DNA from: CAG-177 sp003514385
GTDB lineage: Bacteria > Bacillota > Clostridia > Oscillospirales > Acutalibacteraceae
Length of the DNA stretch: 64,000 nucleotides
NCBI GenBank assembly: GCA_051920445.1
Contig: JBPPLN010000002.1
Span: 124,001-188,000, forward strand
Direction: 5' to 3'
Below, piece after piece: positions 7,320-15,885 of this stretch (position 1 is the first letter of the stretch; every line of letters begins with the position of its first letter). The translations under genes and the position numbers were made by a program. The notes beneath the pieces were generated by a model. That model was given only the letters and a program-made list of their open reading frames with translations. It was not told where the DNA came from and ran no database searches.

Positions 7320-8330
7320 ATGACAAGAGACAAGCTAATCAAAAAAATTGCGACATGGATAATGATGGCGATAATGCTTTCGGTCTTCTCGCTGGATATA
7401 ATCTGCGTTGCGATGTGCAACAGATATCAGAATAAATTTGAAATCACCCCGGCGCAGTTTTCGTCGGACGGCACGGCGGACAGAATACATTTTCTAAACA
7501 CCTACAACTCAGACGCGATACTCATAGAATCAAACGGCAAATTCGCGCTCATCGACTCCGGCGAGGGCGACCGCAATCCGCGCAGGAAGCTCAGCTACAA
7601 CGGCAGCGAAGAGGCTGTTATAAAATATCTGAAAAAGGCTGCCGGCGACGCAGAGGGCAAAGTAACGCTTGAATTTGCGCTCGGCACGCACAATCACTAC
7701 GACCATGTCGGCACATTTGAAGCGATAGCCAACGACCCGGACATCACGGTAAAGACATTTTACATAAAGCCCGTCAACCGCGAGATTGCCCACGAATACG
7801 AATACAACGGCTGGGGCATCGAAACAACATACGCAGACACGGTAAAGGCGTTTCAGAACAGGGGCACAGTTGTTACTTCCGAGATACCGAGCGAGCCGTT
7901 CAAATTCGGCGACTTCACGCTTACTTTCTACAATACAGCACTTGATGACGCGCGTCTCCACGGACAGGGCGAAAACGCCGAATCCGTCGGAACGATGGTC
8001 GAAAAGGGCAAAAAAAGCGCATTCCTCGCCGCGGACATAACGAGAACCACCGGACTCGAGGGCTTACTTCTGCCGCAGCTTCATAAGGTGGATCTGCTCA
8101 AGGTCGGACACCACGGCTACTACGGCTCGACCTCGTGGAAATTCGCAAAGGGACTTTCGCCGAAGATAGCGATAGTCACAAACAGGCTCGGGAAGATATA
8201 TCCCGATGTCAAATGGACGCTCACAATGAAGAGCCACAGCGCGATATTCGCGACGGTTGACGAAAACGGAATCATCGCAGAATTCACGGACAACGACGAA
8301 ATCAAGCTTTCAAACCACGCGCAGGATTAA
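7320..8330 (+). CDS. membrane-anchored metallo-beta-lactamase-fold protein (ComEC hydrolase-like)
   Basis: 336 residues. A single N-terminal hydrophobic anchor (about residues 8-30) is followed by an extracytoplasmic MBL fold: THNHYDHVG is the HxHxDH metal motif, LAADIT gives a later Asp, and KVGHHGYYGST carries the terminal His. This arrangement matches the detached nuclease-like domain of ComEC proteins, without their membrane channel. The ATG was chosen for the GGAGGG ribosome site; an ATG six codons upstream lacks one. A DNA-uptake or nucleotide/phosphodiester hydrolase role is inference only. Confidence 0.8.
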   Translation: MTRDKLIKKIATWIMMAIMLSVFSLDIICVAMCNRYQNKFEITPAQFSSDGTADRIHFLNTYNSDAILIESNGKFALIDSGEGDRNPRRKLSYNGSEEAVIKYLKKAAGDAEGKVTLEFALGTHNHYDHVGTFEAIANDPDITVKTFYIKPVNREIAHEYEYNGWGIETTYADTVKAFQNRGTVVTSEIPSEPFKFGDFTLTFYNTALDDARLHGQGENAESVGTMVEKGKKSAFLAADITRTTGLEGLLLPQLHKVDLLKVGHHGYYGSTSWKFAKGLSPKIAIVTNRLGKIYPDVKWTLTMKSHSAIFATVDENGIIAEFTDNDEIKLSNHAQD

Positions 8331-8340
8331 AAAAATATCA

Positions 8341-8372
8341 AAAGCAGGAGTCCCACGGCTCCTGCTTTTTTA
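8341..8372. terminator. bidirectional terminator
   Basis: AAAGCAGGAG / CTCCTGCTTT with T-run, lying between two convergent genes and serving both. Confidence 0.85.
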
Positions 8373-9164
8373 TGCTCCGATTCTTTTGACTCCGCGCACG
8401 GCATCGGGAGAATTGCTCTCATCCATCTCCGGGAGCTGATTCCAATAGCGTTTGGGCATGAAGTTCATGCGGCATCGGGGATTATACCGCGCCTCGATAG
8501 CTACCGTATCATAGAAATGCTTCCACAGCGCGCGGAAATACAGCTCCTTATCCCCCGCCTGCGGCTGTTCAAAGCCGTCTAACGGGATAATCATTTTCTG
8601 CCTGTTATGCCAGACGAGTGCCTGCGAATGGGTCTTGTCATATATGAGAAACGATTCGTTCGGATATCTGTCGCAGAAATGCGGCGCGAGCAGGGGCAGG
8701 ACGGAATTTTTCGGCTCTATAATTGAAGTGAGGGTATTATCCTCGCTGATGCTGAAGCGGACAAACCCGGTATATTTATGGCTCTCCTGCTTGAGGGCGC
8801 GGACGGCTTTCGTCAGGCGCGAAACGGTGTCGTCGGCGAGCATACGCATGACACCCGCGCCGTAGTGCATCACCATATGCACAAAATCGTTGATGAGCGT
8901 TCCCCTGTCCTCGACGCAGGTCAGGTACCCGAGCCGCACGGCGTTCCAGACATCGACGCTGACATTTTTGAGCCCGCGGCGGACTCTGTCTGCCTTTTGC
9001 GGATCGGTGTCAACGGTTTTGCACGCGAAGAGAGTCGGCACGAACTCATCCTCCGCGACTATAGAGCACGGCCGTTCGCGGCTCTCAAAGCTCTCGAAAA
9101 CAGCCGTCAGAAGTCCCTCGAACGAACCGTCATATACATATGTTACATCTGACCGTGCAGACAT
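8370..9164 (-). CDS. TIGR03915-type DNA metabolism protein, partner of the radical SAM enzyme
   Basis: 264 residues, matching in size and landmarks (VTYVYDGSFEGLLTAVFESF at the start, GFVRFSISEDN in the middle, PKRYWNQLPEM near the end) the family described as a probable DNA metabolism/repair protein found next to a radical SAM enzyme. In many genomes a homologous region is fused to a uracil-DNA-glycosylase-like domain. Its start overlaps the end of the radical SAM gene by 22 bp, so the two are translated from one message. No biochemical function is established to my knowledge. Confidence 0.8.
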   Translation of the reverse strand: MSARSDVTYVYDGSFEGLLTAVFESFESRERPCSIVAEDEFVPTLFACKTVDTDPQKADRVRRGLKNVSVDVWNAVRLGYLTCVEDRGTLINDFVHMVMHYGAGVMRMLADDTVSRLTKAVRALKQESHKYTGFVRFSISEDNTLTSIIEPKNSVLPLLAPHFCDRYPNESFLIYDKTHSQALVWHNRQKMIIPLDGFEQPQAGDKELYFRALWKHFYDTVAIEARYNPRCRMNFMPKRYWNQLPEMDESNSPDAVRGVKRIGA

Positions 9165-10447
9165 TGTACTACATCCTCTCTTGTTATCCTGTTGTCGAAC
9201 AGGCTCAGCTGTTCACTCTGCATATTCGGTAAAAGCGACTGACACCGCTCGGAAATTAACGAGCCGAGGACTCTGTCGGGATTGACATTGAGTCCTGCCA
9301 GATGCTTGCCCTTGCAGGTTATGAAATACTGGGCACGTTTGAGCACCACGCCGAGTTTTTTGAGATCTTCAAAACTCAATGGCGAGACACGCCGAGCCGC
9401 CAAAATCCGCTGAACGCTCTTCACGCCGACGCCCGGTATTCTCAGCAGTTCTTCCCTTGTTGCGCGGTTTATTTCAAGCGGGAACAGCTCCATGTGATTG
9501 AGCGCCCAGTTGCATTTTGGGTCAACATAAGGGTTTAAGAACGGGTGCTTTTCATCGAGCAGTTCGTTCGCATCGAAGCCGTAATAGCGCAGAAGCCAGT
9601 CGGCCTGATATAGCCTGTGCTCGCGCAGGAGCGGCGGTTCCGTTGTTTTCGCGGGCAGAAGCGGATTCTCGACGACCGGGATATACGCCGAATAGAACAC
9701 GCGCTTGAGCTCGTATTTTTTATAGAGCGCCGCTGACAGCGACATTATCTGATAGTCGCTGTCGGGCGTTGCGCCGACTATCAATTGCGTGCTCTGACCG
9801 CCGGAGGCGAAGCGCGGCGCGTGCTTATATCTGACAAGCTCTGCCGAGCTCTCTTTTATCTTATTTGTAATAAGTCCCATCGGGCGGAGTATCGACTCCT
9901 TTGTTTTGTCCGGCGCGAGAGTTTGAAGGCTGTTGTTCGACGGCAGCTCGATATTGACGCTCATTCTGTCCGCGAGCATGCCGAGACGGGTTATCAGCGC
10001 GTTATCCGCGCCCGGGATCGCTTTGGCGTGGATATATCCGCCGAACCTGTATTCTTCGCGCAGAATACGCAGAGTCTCAATCATGCGCTCACAGGTATAA
10101 TCCGGACTGCCGACGACGGCAGACGAGAGGAAAAGCCCCTCGATATAATTGCGGCGATAAAAATTCATCGTCAACTCCGCGAGCTCGCGCGGTGAAAATG
10201 TCGCGCGGCGGACATCGTTGGAGACGCGGTTGACGCAATATTTGCAGTCAAAAACGCAGGCATTGCTCATGAGAACTTTCAGCAGAGATATACATCTGCC
10301 GTCCGCCGCGAAGCTGTGGCATATGCCGCACGCGGCGGCGTTGCCTATCCCCTCGCCGCCTGAGGATCTGTCCGTTCCGCTGCTCGTGCAGGCGACATCA
10401 TATTTCGCCGAATCGGAAAGTATCTCCAGCTTGTCAAACAGATCCAC
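9143..10447 (-). CDS. putative DNA modification/repair radical SAM protein (TIGR03916 type)
   Basis: About 434 residues. CVFDCKYC (Cys64, Cys68, Cys71 from the chosen start) is the CxxxCxxC cluster site, and a helix-hairpin-helix LLRIPGVGVKSVQRI in the C-terminal part suggests DNA contact. An amino-terminal Cys cluster (AACGICHSF) may hold further metal. The start is ambiguous: a TTG at 10465 leaves only about 10 nt of leader after the predicted transcription start, while GTG at 10447 gives the usual family start and has GGTGAG close upstream, so I prefer the GTG. The promoter carries two SOS-type boxes, which fits a damage-response role. Confidence 0.88.
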   Translation of the reverse strand: MDLFDKLEILSDSAKYDVACTSSGTDRSSGGEGIGNAAACGICHSFAADGRCISLLKVLMSNACVFDCKYCVNRVSNDVRRATFSPRELAELTMNFYRRNYIEGLFLSSAVVGSPDYTCERMIETLRILREEYRFGGYIHAKAIPGADNALITRLGMLADRMSVNIELPSNNSLQTLAPDKTKESILRPMGLITNKIKESSAELVRYKHAPRFASGGQSTQLIVGATPDSDYQIMSLSAALYKKYELKRVFYSAYIPVVENPLLPAKTTEPPLLREHRLYQADWLLRYYGFDANELLDEKHPFLNPYVDPKCNWALNHMELFPLEINRATREELLRIPGVGVKSVQRILAARRVSPLSFEDLKKLGVVLKRAQYFITCKGKHLAGLNVNPDRVLGSLISERCQSLLPNMQSEQLSLFDNRITREDVVQCLHGQM

Positions 10448-10463
10448 GCTCTCACCAGATTTC

Positions 10464-10511
10464 AAACATTTGTTCGTACATATTATATATCAGAACATTT
10501 GTTTGTGTCAA
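10464..10511 (-). promoter_or_regulatory. SOS-type promoter with two LexA-like boxes
   Basis: Minus-strand -35 TTGACA (10506-10511), 18-bp spacer and -10 TATAAT (10482-10487) form a strong promoter. Two near-palindromes of the Gram-positive LexA type (GAAC-N4-GTTC) lie on it: 10493-10504 inside the spacer and 10464-10475 over the start site. Each differs from the full palindrome by one base. The boxes are 29 bp apart. Confidence 0.7.
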
Positions 10512-10524
10512 GAGCTAATATAAA

Positions 10525-10564
10525 AAATATCGGCCGCGCCTAAACTTCGGGCACAGCCGATATT
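10525..10564 (-). terminator. terminator of the sipL-like/spoIVA operon
   Basis: AATATCGGC / GCCGATATT arms followed on the minus strand by a TTTTTTATA tail, immediately after the spoIVA stop. Confidence 0.85.
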
Positions 10565-10567
10565 ATT

Positions 10568-12046
10568 TTACAGGATGATGCAGATGAGTCCGCTGCACCC
10601 CTCGTTGATGACTTTTTCGAGCGTCTCCTGCAGTTTCATGCGCGCCGCGGCGGGCATACGATAGAGCTTGTTGTGCAGTCCCTCGTTGACGAGCTCATGC
10701 AAAGACTTGCCGAAGATATTCGACTCCCATATCTTCGTCGGGTCCTCCTCGAACTCCTTGAGCATATAGTTGACAAGTTCTTCTGACTGGGACTCCGAGC
10801 CGACTATCGGCGCGACCTCGGTTGTTATATTCGCCTTCATCATGTGTATCGACGGAGCGGAGGCGCGCAGGCGCACGCCGTATCTGCCGCCCTGGCGCAT
10901 TATCTCCGGCTCTTCGAGGCTCAGCTCATCGAGCGACGGCATGACTATTCCGTAGCCCGTCGCTTCAACTTCGTCGAGCGCGCCCTTTAGCCGCTCATAT
11001 TCGCGGCGCACGGCGGCGAGTTCGCGCATGCAGCTCATCAGATCCTGCTCGCCGGAGATATCGAGTCCCGTCTCCTCGGCGAGTATCTTATAGAAGAGAC
11101 TGCCGTCTATCTGCGCCTCTATCCGCGCCGCGCCACAGGACAGATCCATTTTCGCTATCTTTGCGCCCGTCACATATTCACACGCGCAGATATCCTCGGC
11201 GAGGTGTTTTACATCGCGAAGGGTGCGGAGGTTCTGCGCCGCTTCGCTCACGGCGCTGCAAAGTCCCGAGCGCAGCCAATGATCGCGGCTGAGAGTCATA
11301 GCCCAACCCGGCAGACCGACACTGACTTCTTTGACGGGGAACTCGAAGAGCACCTGAGTGAGAATCTCTTTTATCTCCTCCTCGCCTATCTCGAGGCAGT
11401 TCACGGGCATGACGGGCACGCCGTATTTATCGGTCAGCGACGCCGCCATATTTTTGACTTCGTCGGACTCAGGATTCGTGCTGTTCAATAGGACAACAAA
11501 AGGCTTTTTGAGCCCTTTGAGCTCGGATATTACCCTGCCTTCGGCTTCTTCATATTCGCTGCGCGGAATCTCGCTTATCGAGCCGTCAGTCGTTATGACA
11601 AGACCTATTGTCGAATGTTCGCTGATGACCTTCTGCGTGCCTATCTCCGCCGCCATATTGAACGGTATCTCATGCTCGAACCACGGGGTTTTTACCATTC
11701 GCGGGCTCTCGCCCTCGATATAGCCGAGGGAACTCGGGACGATATATCCCACGCAGTCTATGAGCCGCACGCGGAATGTCGCCTCCGCCTGTAGCGATAT
11801 CTCAACCGCATTTTCCGGGATGAATTTCGGCTCGGTGGTCATTATTGTGCGCCCCGCCGCAGACTGCGGAAGCTCATCGGTTGCACGGTCGCGCACGCTC
11901 TGGCTCTCGATATTCGGCAGAACGAGGGCATCCATGAAACGCTTTATAAACGTTGATTTTCCGGTTCTGACAGGGCCGACAACGCCGATATAAATATCGC
12001 CCTGAGTGCGCTTTGCAATGTCGCTGTAAATATTTCTCTCCTGCAC
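10568..12046 (-). CDS. spoIVA: SpoIVA, stage IV sporulation ATPase (spore coat base)
   Basis: 492 residues, the usual SpoIVA length. The N-terminal GTPase-like domain has Walker A GPVRTGKST at about 24-32, and the conserved C-terminal end is intact. SpoIVA hydrolyses ATP to polymerise on the forespore outer membrane and anchors the coat. It starts at GTG 12046 behind an excellent GAGGAGGG site. It is preceded by a SipL-like gene only 12 bp away, so the two coat-anchoring partners are made from one message. Confidence 0.97.
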   Translation of the reverse strand: MQERNIYSDIAKRTQGDIYIGVVGPVRTGKSTFIKRFMDALVLPNIESQSVRDRATDELPQSAAGRTIMTTEPKFIPENAVEISLQAEATFRVRLIDCVGYIVPSSLGYIEGESPRMVKTPWFEHEIPFNMAAEIGTQKVISEHSTIGLVITTDGSISEIPRSEYEEAEGRVISELKGLKKPFVVLLNSTNPESDEVKNMAASLTDKYGVPVMPVNCLEIGEEEIKEILTQVLFEFPVKEVSVGLPGWAMTLSRDHWLRSGLCSAVSEAAQNLRTLRDVKHLAEDICACEYVTGAKIAKMDLSCGAARIEAQIDGSLFYKILAEETGLDISGEQDLMSCMRELAAVRREYERLKGALDEVEATGYGIVMPSLDELSLEEPEIMRQGGRYGVRLRASAPSIHMMKANITTEVAPIVGSESQSEELVNYMLKEFEEDPTKIWESNIFGKSLHELVNEGLHNKLYRMPAAARMKLQETLEKVINEGCSGLICIIL

Positions 12047-12058
12047 GGTTATCCCTCC

Positions 12059-13576
12059 TCAGACTCCGGGTATCAGCAGCATACATTTCTGCGCCACCGT
12101 TTCGCCCGTTATGCCGTTTTCCTGCTCCACCGCTTCGACGGTCGTGTTATACCGCCTCGCGATATCCCATATCTCCTCGCCCGCATCCGCAAAATAGACC
12201 GTCAGCGCGGCGCCGCCCGTCTTTTTGCCGTCGGAATCGGAGCATTCTATTGAAGTGACGGTCTTGCGGCGGACGCTGTCGAAGATACAGCCCGAGATAT
12301 TCATCTCGACCCTGACATCGGCGCTGCCCGAAGCGCAGGCGGCGCTCGCGGCGGTTATCTCGATGCACGGCGAGCACTTGAGATCGCCGCACTTTCTGAC
12401 TGCCCGGCGGTATTCGTAGTTCGTCTGCCGCTGGGCGTAGCATGGCTGGGATTCGGCATCGGTATAGAGAAAATGTAGTGTCAGTTCGCCGGAGATTATT
12501 ATTCCGTCGGAGTCCTGCGCCACACTCTTGGATAAGTCGGAGCACCAGAGAGCCAAAATCTGCCTCGCCTCCGGCAGATCCTGCGTGCTGCGGCAGGTGA
12601 AAGTATCGTTGAACTTATCGGCGATGACCGCAAAATCGGCATTACGGCTCTTTGTTTCAAGGTCACAGCAGACGGAATAGGCATCGGTGACGGTCGGGAA
12701 GCTCAGCTCGCGATAAGCCTTGACTCCCGCGCTGACGCGCGCGCTGATATCAATCAGTCTGTTGTCGCCAGCCTGGTCGGCCTTCGGCAGGACTTCGAGC
12801 GAAGTGACGGGCAGGCAGACGCAGCAGGTGCAGTCCTCGTCAATGCCCTCGAGATTTATTATCTGGCTTATCGGCATGGAATGGCCGAAGCTGAATATTT
12901 CGCCGCCCTCGCCGCGGCAAACCGCGCTGACGGTGAGTTCGCCCTTGACGAGCAGTTTGTTGCTGATGACTTTTATCTCCTGCGCGAGCGCCGCCGCCTG
13001 CGCGCTCAGCACGCAGGACACAGCCGGGTCGCCGTCGGGCAGAGGCACGGTCTCGCTCATCGGGAACGCAGTCTCGGTGCAGGCGACGAGGCTTGCGGTG
13101 CGGCTGTCGCAGCATCTGAGCTGGATTCCCGCGCCCTCGGCTCCGGTTATTATCTCCTCTTCTTTTACTCCGGATATGCCGAACGCCACGCTGACCACGG
13201 CGTGGATATCGAGCCTGCGCGGGCTGACGGCACGGCAGTTGGCATACTGAGTATAGGCGCGCACATTCACGCAGCAGTTTTCATCCGCACCCTTGAGATC
13301 GGCGTATTTTGAAAACGGATATGTCTGCTCGAAGCAGCAGACGTTTCCCTGCTCGTCGGTATAGATGACGCACACGCCGGCTGAACCATCCGCCGTCGCT
13401 CTGTCGCCCGCGGTCTGGACTGCGGTTATGCGCGGAGTGACAAGGCATTTGAGCACACGCCTGATATCCGGGCAATAATCCGGCAGGGTTATATCGGCAT
13501 CTATCGGCTGTTCCGCAGTGCAGCTGCCGAGCGTCTCTTCGACACCGACCGACTGCGTTATAACGTTGATTTGCAT
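12059..13576 (-). CDS. SPOCS/LysM spore coat protein, SipL-like
   Basis: About 505 residues. An N-terminal SPOCS (DUF3794) region begins near ADITLPDYCPDIRRVLKC, a second similar region follows, and the last ~40 residues (IWDIARRYNTTVEAVEQENG ...) are a LysM domain. This is the layout of Clostridioides SipL, whose LysM domain binds SpoIVA and which replaces Bacillus SpoVID. The ATG at 13576 has GGAGAGG 6 nt upstream; an upstream extension to 13663 runs through the intergenic region and is rejected. Operon position directly before spoIVA supports the assignment. Confidence 0.85.
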   Translation of the reverse strand: MQINVITQSVGVEETLGSCTAEQPIDADITLPDYCPDIRRVLKCLVTPRITAVQTAGDRATADGSAGVCVIYTDEQGNVCCFEQTYPFSKYADLKGADENCCVNVRAYTQYANCRAVSPRRLDIHAVVSVAFGISGVKEEEIITGAEGAGIQLRCCDSRTASLVACTETAFPMSETVPLPDGDPAVSCVLSAQAAALAQEIKVISNKLLVKGELTVSAVCRGEGGEIFSFGHSMPISQIINLEGIDEDCTCCVCLPVTSLEVLPKADQAGDNRLIDISARVSAGVKAYRELSFPTVTDAYSVCCDLETKSRNADFAVIADKFNDTFTCRSTQDLPEARQILALWCSDLSKSVAQDSDGIIISGELTLHFLYTDAESQPCYAQRQTNYEYRRAVRKCGDLKCSPCIEITAASAACASGSADVRVEMNISGCIFDSVRRKTVTSIECSDSDGKKTGGAALTVYFADAGEEIWDIARRYNTTVEAVEQENGITGETVAQKCMLLIPGV

Positions 13577-13670
13577 CGCATTCCTCTCCTTAACAGAAAA
13601 TGTCAATGCATTTATATTCCTCCCATGTCCCGCGTATGATAAAAACCTGCGCGGTGTTTTCAAACGCGTT

Positions 13671-13697
13671 TTAGCACTCTTTTAATTAGAGTGCTAA
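13671..13697 (+). promoter_or_regulatory. CIRCE operator (HrcA binding site)
   Basis: TTAGCACTC-N9-GAGTGCTAA is a perfect CIRCE element. It lies about 190 bp upstream of the hsp20 start and should confer HrcA control. Confidence 0.95.
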
Positions 13698-13754
13698 GTA
13701 TTTACAATTTGTTCACATATCACTGTATTCTTTTTTAACAAAGCAGGGGTACTA

Positions 13755-13887
13755 TATAATCAAACGAAGGGAGCAAGAGCCCCGGAGAAGAAAGAGAGTG
13801 AGTCCGATGGAAATCGGAAAGCAGTCAGACAAATAAAACAACCACTTCAATATGAATAACAATAAACATCAAACGGAGGAATCAATT
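13755..13887 (+). promoter_or_regulatory. hsp20 promoter -10 and long leader
   Basis: TATAAT at 13755-13760 is a good -10; the -35 is weak. It would give a leader of about 120 nt. The leader has a purine-rich stretch and small imperfect hairpins (for example CCGATGGAAATCGG around 13805-13818) but no recognised thermometer. CIRCE lies about 60 bp upstream of this -10, so a second promoter nearer CIRCE (around 13700-13725) is also possible. Confidence 0.4.
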
Positions 13888-14322
13888 ATGTTTGAACTTA
13901 CACCTTATGAACGCAGACATCAGCGTGCACTCTTTAATCCTTTCAGAGATATGGAAAACTTCGAGAAGAACTTCTGGGGCGACATGGCCGCAACAGACTT
14001 CAAGACTGATATAAAGGACAACGGCAAGGAATATGTGCTCGAAGCAGAGCTGCCCGGATTCAAGAAGGAAGACATTCACGTCGACATTGAAGACGGCTAC
14101 ATGACCATCAGCGCAGAGCGCAGCAACGAGACCGAGAAGAAGGATGATAAAGGCAACTTTGTCCGCCGCGAGAGGTCTTACGGCTCGTTCAGCAGGAGCT
14201 TCGATGTCTCGTCCGTCAAGACCGAAGACATCACCGGCGAATACAAGGACGGCGTTCTGACCCTGACGATGCCCAAGAAAGAAGAAAATGTGCCGACATC
14301 GAGAAGAATCGAAATCGGCTGA
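13888..14322 (+). CDS. Hsp20 / alpha-crystallin small heat shock protein
   Basis: 144 residues. The alpha-crystallin domain spans about 40-140, with ELPGFKKEDIHVDIEDGYMTI and the C-terminal GVLTLTMPKKEE signature. It is an ATP-independent holdase that binds unfolding proteins. ATG 13888 follows ACGGAGGAATCAATT; the ORF extends upstream but without a ribosome site. Monocistronic, with CIRCE upstream and a strong terminator downstream. Confidence 0.95.
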   Translation: MFELTPYERRHQRALFNPFRDMENFEKNFWGDMAATDFKTDIKDNGKEYVLEAELPGFKKEDIHVDIEDGYMTISAERSNETEKKDDKGNFVRRERSYGSFSRSFDVSSVKTEDITGEYKDGVLTLTMPKKEENVPTSRRIEIG

Positions 14323-14336
14323 TAAAAAGCAAGCGA

Positions 14337-14372
14337 CCCCGGAGGGAATACCCTCCGGGGTTTTGCGTTTTT
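14337..14372 (+). terminator. terminator of hsp20
   Basis: CCCCGGAGGG / CCCTCCGGGG perfect 10-bp stem with a 4-nt loop and TTTTGCGTTTTT tail. Confidence 0.92.
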
Positions 14373-14392
14373 ATGTGTGCTTTTTATAAGAA

Positions 14393-15865
14393 TTACTTCA
14401 TCCCGTGTTTTTTCATATAATTCGCAATGCAGTCGAGCTCGCTGAAATATATTTTTTCGCCTTTCACTTTCATGAAATGCTCATGCCCTTTGCCGAGCAG
14501 GAGGAGGATATCCCCTTTCTGCATATGGTCGAGGGCATATTCAATTGCCTCGGCGCGGTCGGTTATCTTGACATACTTACCCGCTCCGCCGCCTTTTTCG
14601 ACCCATCCGGCTATCTCGTCTATTATCGCATTCGGATCCTCAAAATCCGGGTCATCGCTCGTGATTATAATAAAATCGCACATCTTTGCGCTGACAAGAC
14701 CGAGCTCCTGCCTGCGGATAGTCGCTTTGTTGCCTGTCGAGCCAAAGAGCGCAACAACGCGGTTGGGTTTATAATCGCGGACGGTCTCAATGACATTCTC
14801 CATGCTAAGACCGTTGTGAGCGTAGTCTATAATTACGCTGTAATCATCGCTGACATGGACTATCTGCATTCTGCCGTCGATGCTCACATGCGAAAACGCC
14901 TCGCGCATTTTTTCAACAGGAATGCCCATCTTGCGCAGGAGCGCGACGGACGCAAGAACATTGTAGACGCTGAAAAATCCCGGCATACTGACCTGCGTGT
15001 GCCACGGGGAATCAAACTTGCTCTTGCAGTCGAATTCTATTCCGAGGAAGCCCGGGCGGCGCAGAGGATTTATATTCTCTGCATAGTAATCGCACTTTTC
15101 GTCGAGTCCGTAGCTTATCACCTCGCCCTTTGATGCGGCGGCGATATCGTCGAAGAACGCATCATCGCGGTTGGCGACGGTGAAGCCGCTGTGGACATAG
15201 AGCTGCTTTTTCCAATAGGCGTATTCTTCAAAAGTCTTATGCTCGTTTCCGCCGATATGGTCGGGCGAAAGATTCGTGAATATCCCGGCATAGAATTCAA
15301 CTCCGTGGACGCGGCTCATCTTGAGTCCTATCGACGAAACCTCCATGCAGACAGCCTCGCAGCCGCCGTCCGCCATCTCGCGCAGAATTTTCTGAAGCTC
15401 ATATGATTCGGGAGTCGTGTTGACGGTCGGTATTTTTTTGTCGCCGTAAAACGCGCCGATAGTGCCGATAACGCCTGTTTTTATGCCGCAGTTTTCAAGC
15501 GCACTGCGCAGGATATAAGTTATGCTCGTCTTGCCCTTCGTGCCGGTTATGCCTATCATTTTCAGCTCATCCGCAGGGTGGCCGAAGAAGTTTATGCTCA
15601 TCTGCGCGAGGTCGCGGCGCGTGTTTTCGCTCATCAGCACGATTGCATCACCGGGCAGGCTGAGCGCCTCTTCCGCAACGAACACGCGGCAGCCGAGGTC
15701 ATATGCGCTCTTTGCGTATTTATGCCCGTCAGTTGTCTCGCCTTTCATGCAGACAAATGCCGTGCCCGGTCTTGCCTTGCGCGAGTCGTAGACTATATCG
15801 CATATATCCGCCTGCGGATAATCACCCGCAATGGCCGTGCCCTCAAGCAGTTCTTTCAGAAACAT
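14393..15865 (-). CDS. murE: UDP-MurNAc-tripeptide synthetase (MurE)
   Basis: 490 residues with the three Mur ligase domains. ITGTKGKTS (about 105-113) is the ATP loop and the C-terminal domain has ITSDDPDFEDP. MurE adds the third residue of the peptidoglycan stem peptide in the cytoplasm. The specificity motif, DNPR in diaminopimelate-adding enzymes, here reads DDPD, so the arginine that contacts the second carboxylate of DAP is missing. The added amino acid is therefore unclear. The gene stands behind lacZ, not in a division/cell-wall cluster, so it may be a second copy. ATG has a GGGAGAG site. Confidence 0.92.
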   Translation of the reverse strand: MFLKELLEGTAIAGDYPQADICDIVYDSRKARPGTAFVCMKGETTDGHKYAKSAYDLGCRVFVAEEALSLPGDAIVLMSENTRRDLAQMSINFFGHPADELKMIGITGTKGKTSITYILRSALENCGIKTGVIGTIGAFYGDKKIPTVNTTPESYELQKILREMADGGCEAVCMEVSSIGLKMSRVHGVEFYAGIFTNLSPDHIGGNEHKTFEEYAYWKKQLYVHSGFTVANRDDAFFDDIAAASKGEVISYGLDEKCDYYAENINPLRRPGFLGIEFDCKSKFDSPWHTQVSMPGFFSVYNVLASVALLRKMGIPVEKMREAFSHVSIDGRMQIVHVSDDYSVIIDYAHNGLSMENVIETVRDYKPNRVVALFGSTGNKATIRRQELGLVSAKMCDFIIITSDDPDFEDPNAIIDEIAGWVEKGGGAGKYVKITDRAEAIEYALDHMQKGDILLLLGKGHEHFMKVKGEKIYFSELDCIANYMKKHGMK

Positions 15866-15885
15866 TGTATCTCTCCCGTGAAGTC

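Noticed and set aside
13755..13887. ROSE/FourU RNA thermometer in the hsp20 leader
   Set aside because: No U-rich stretch pairing with the Shine-Dalgarno could be found; CIRCE already explains heat control.
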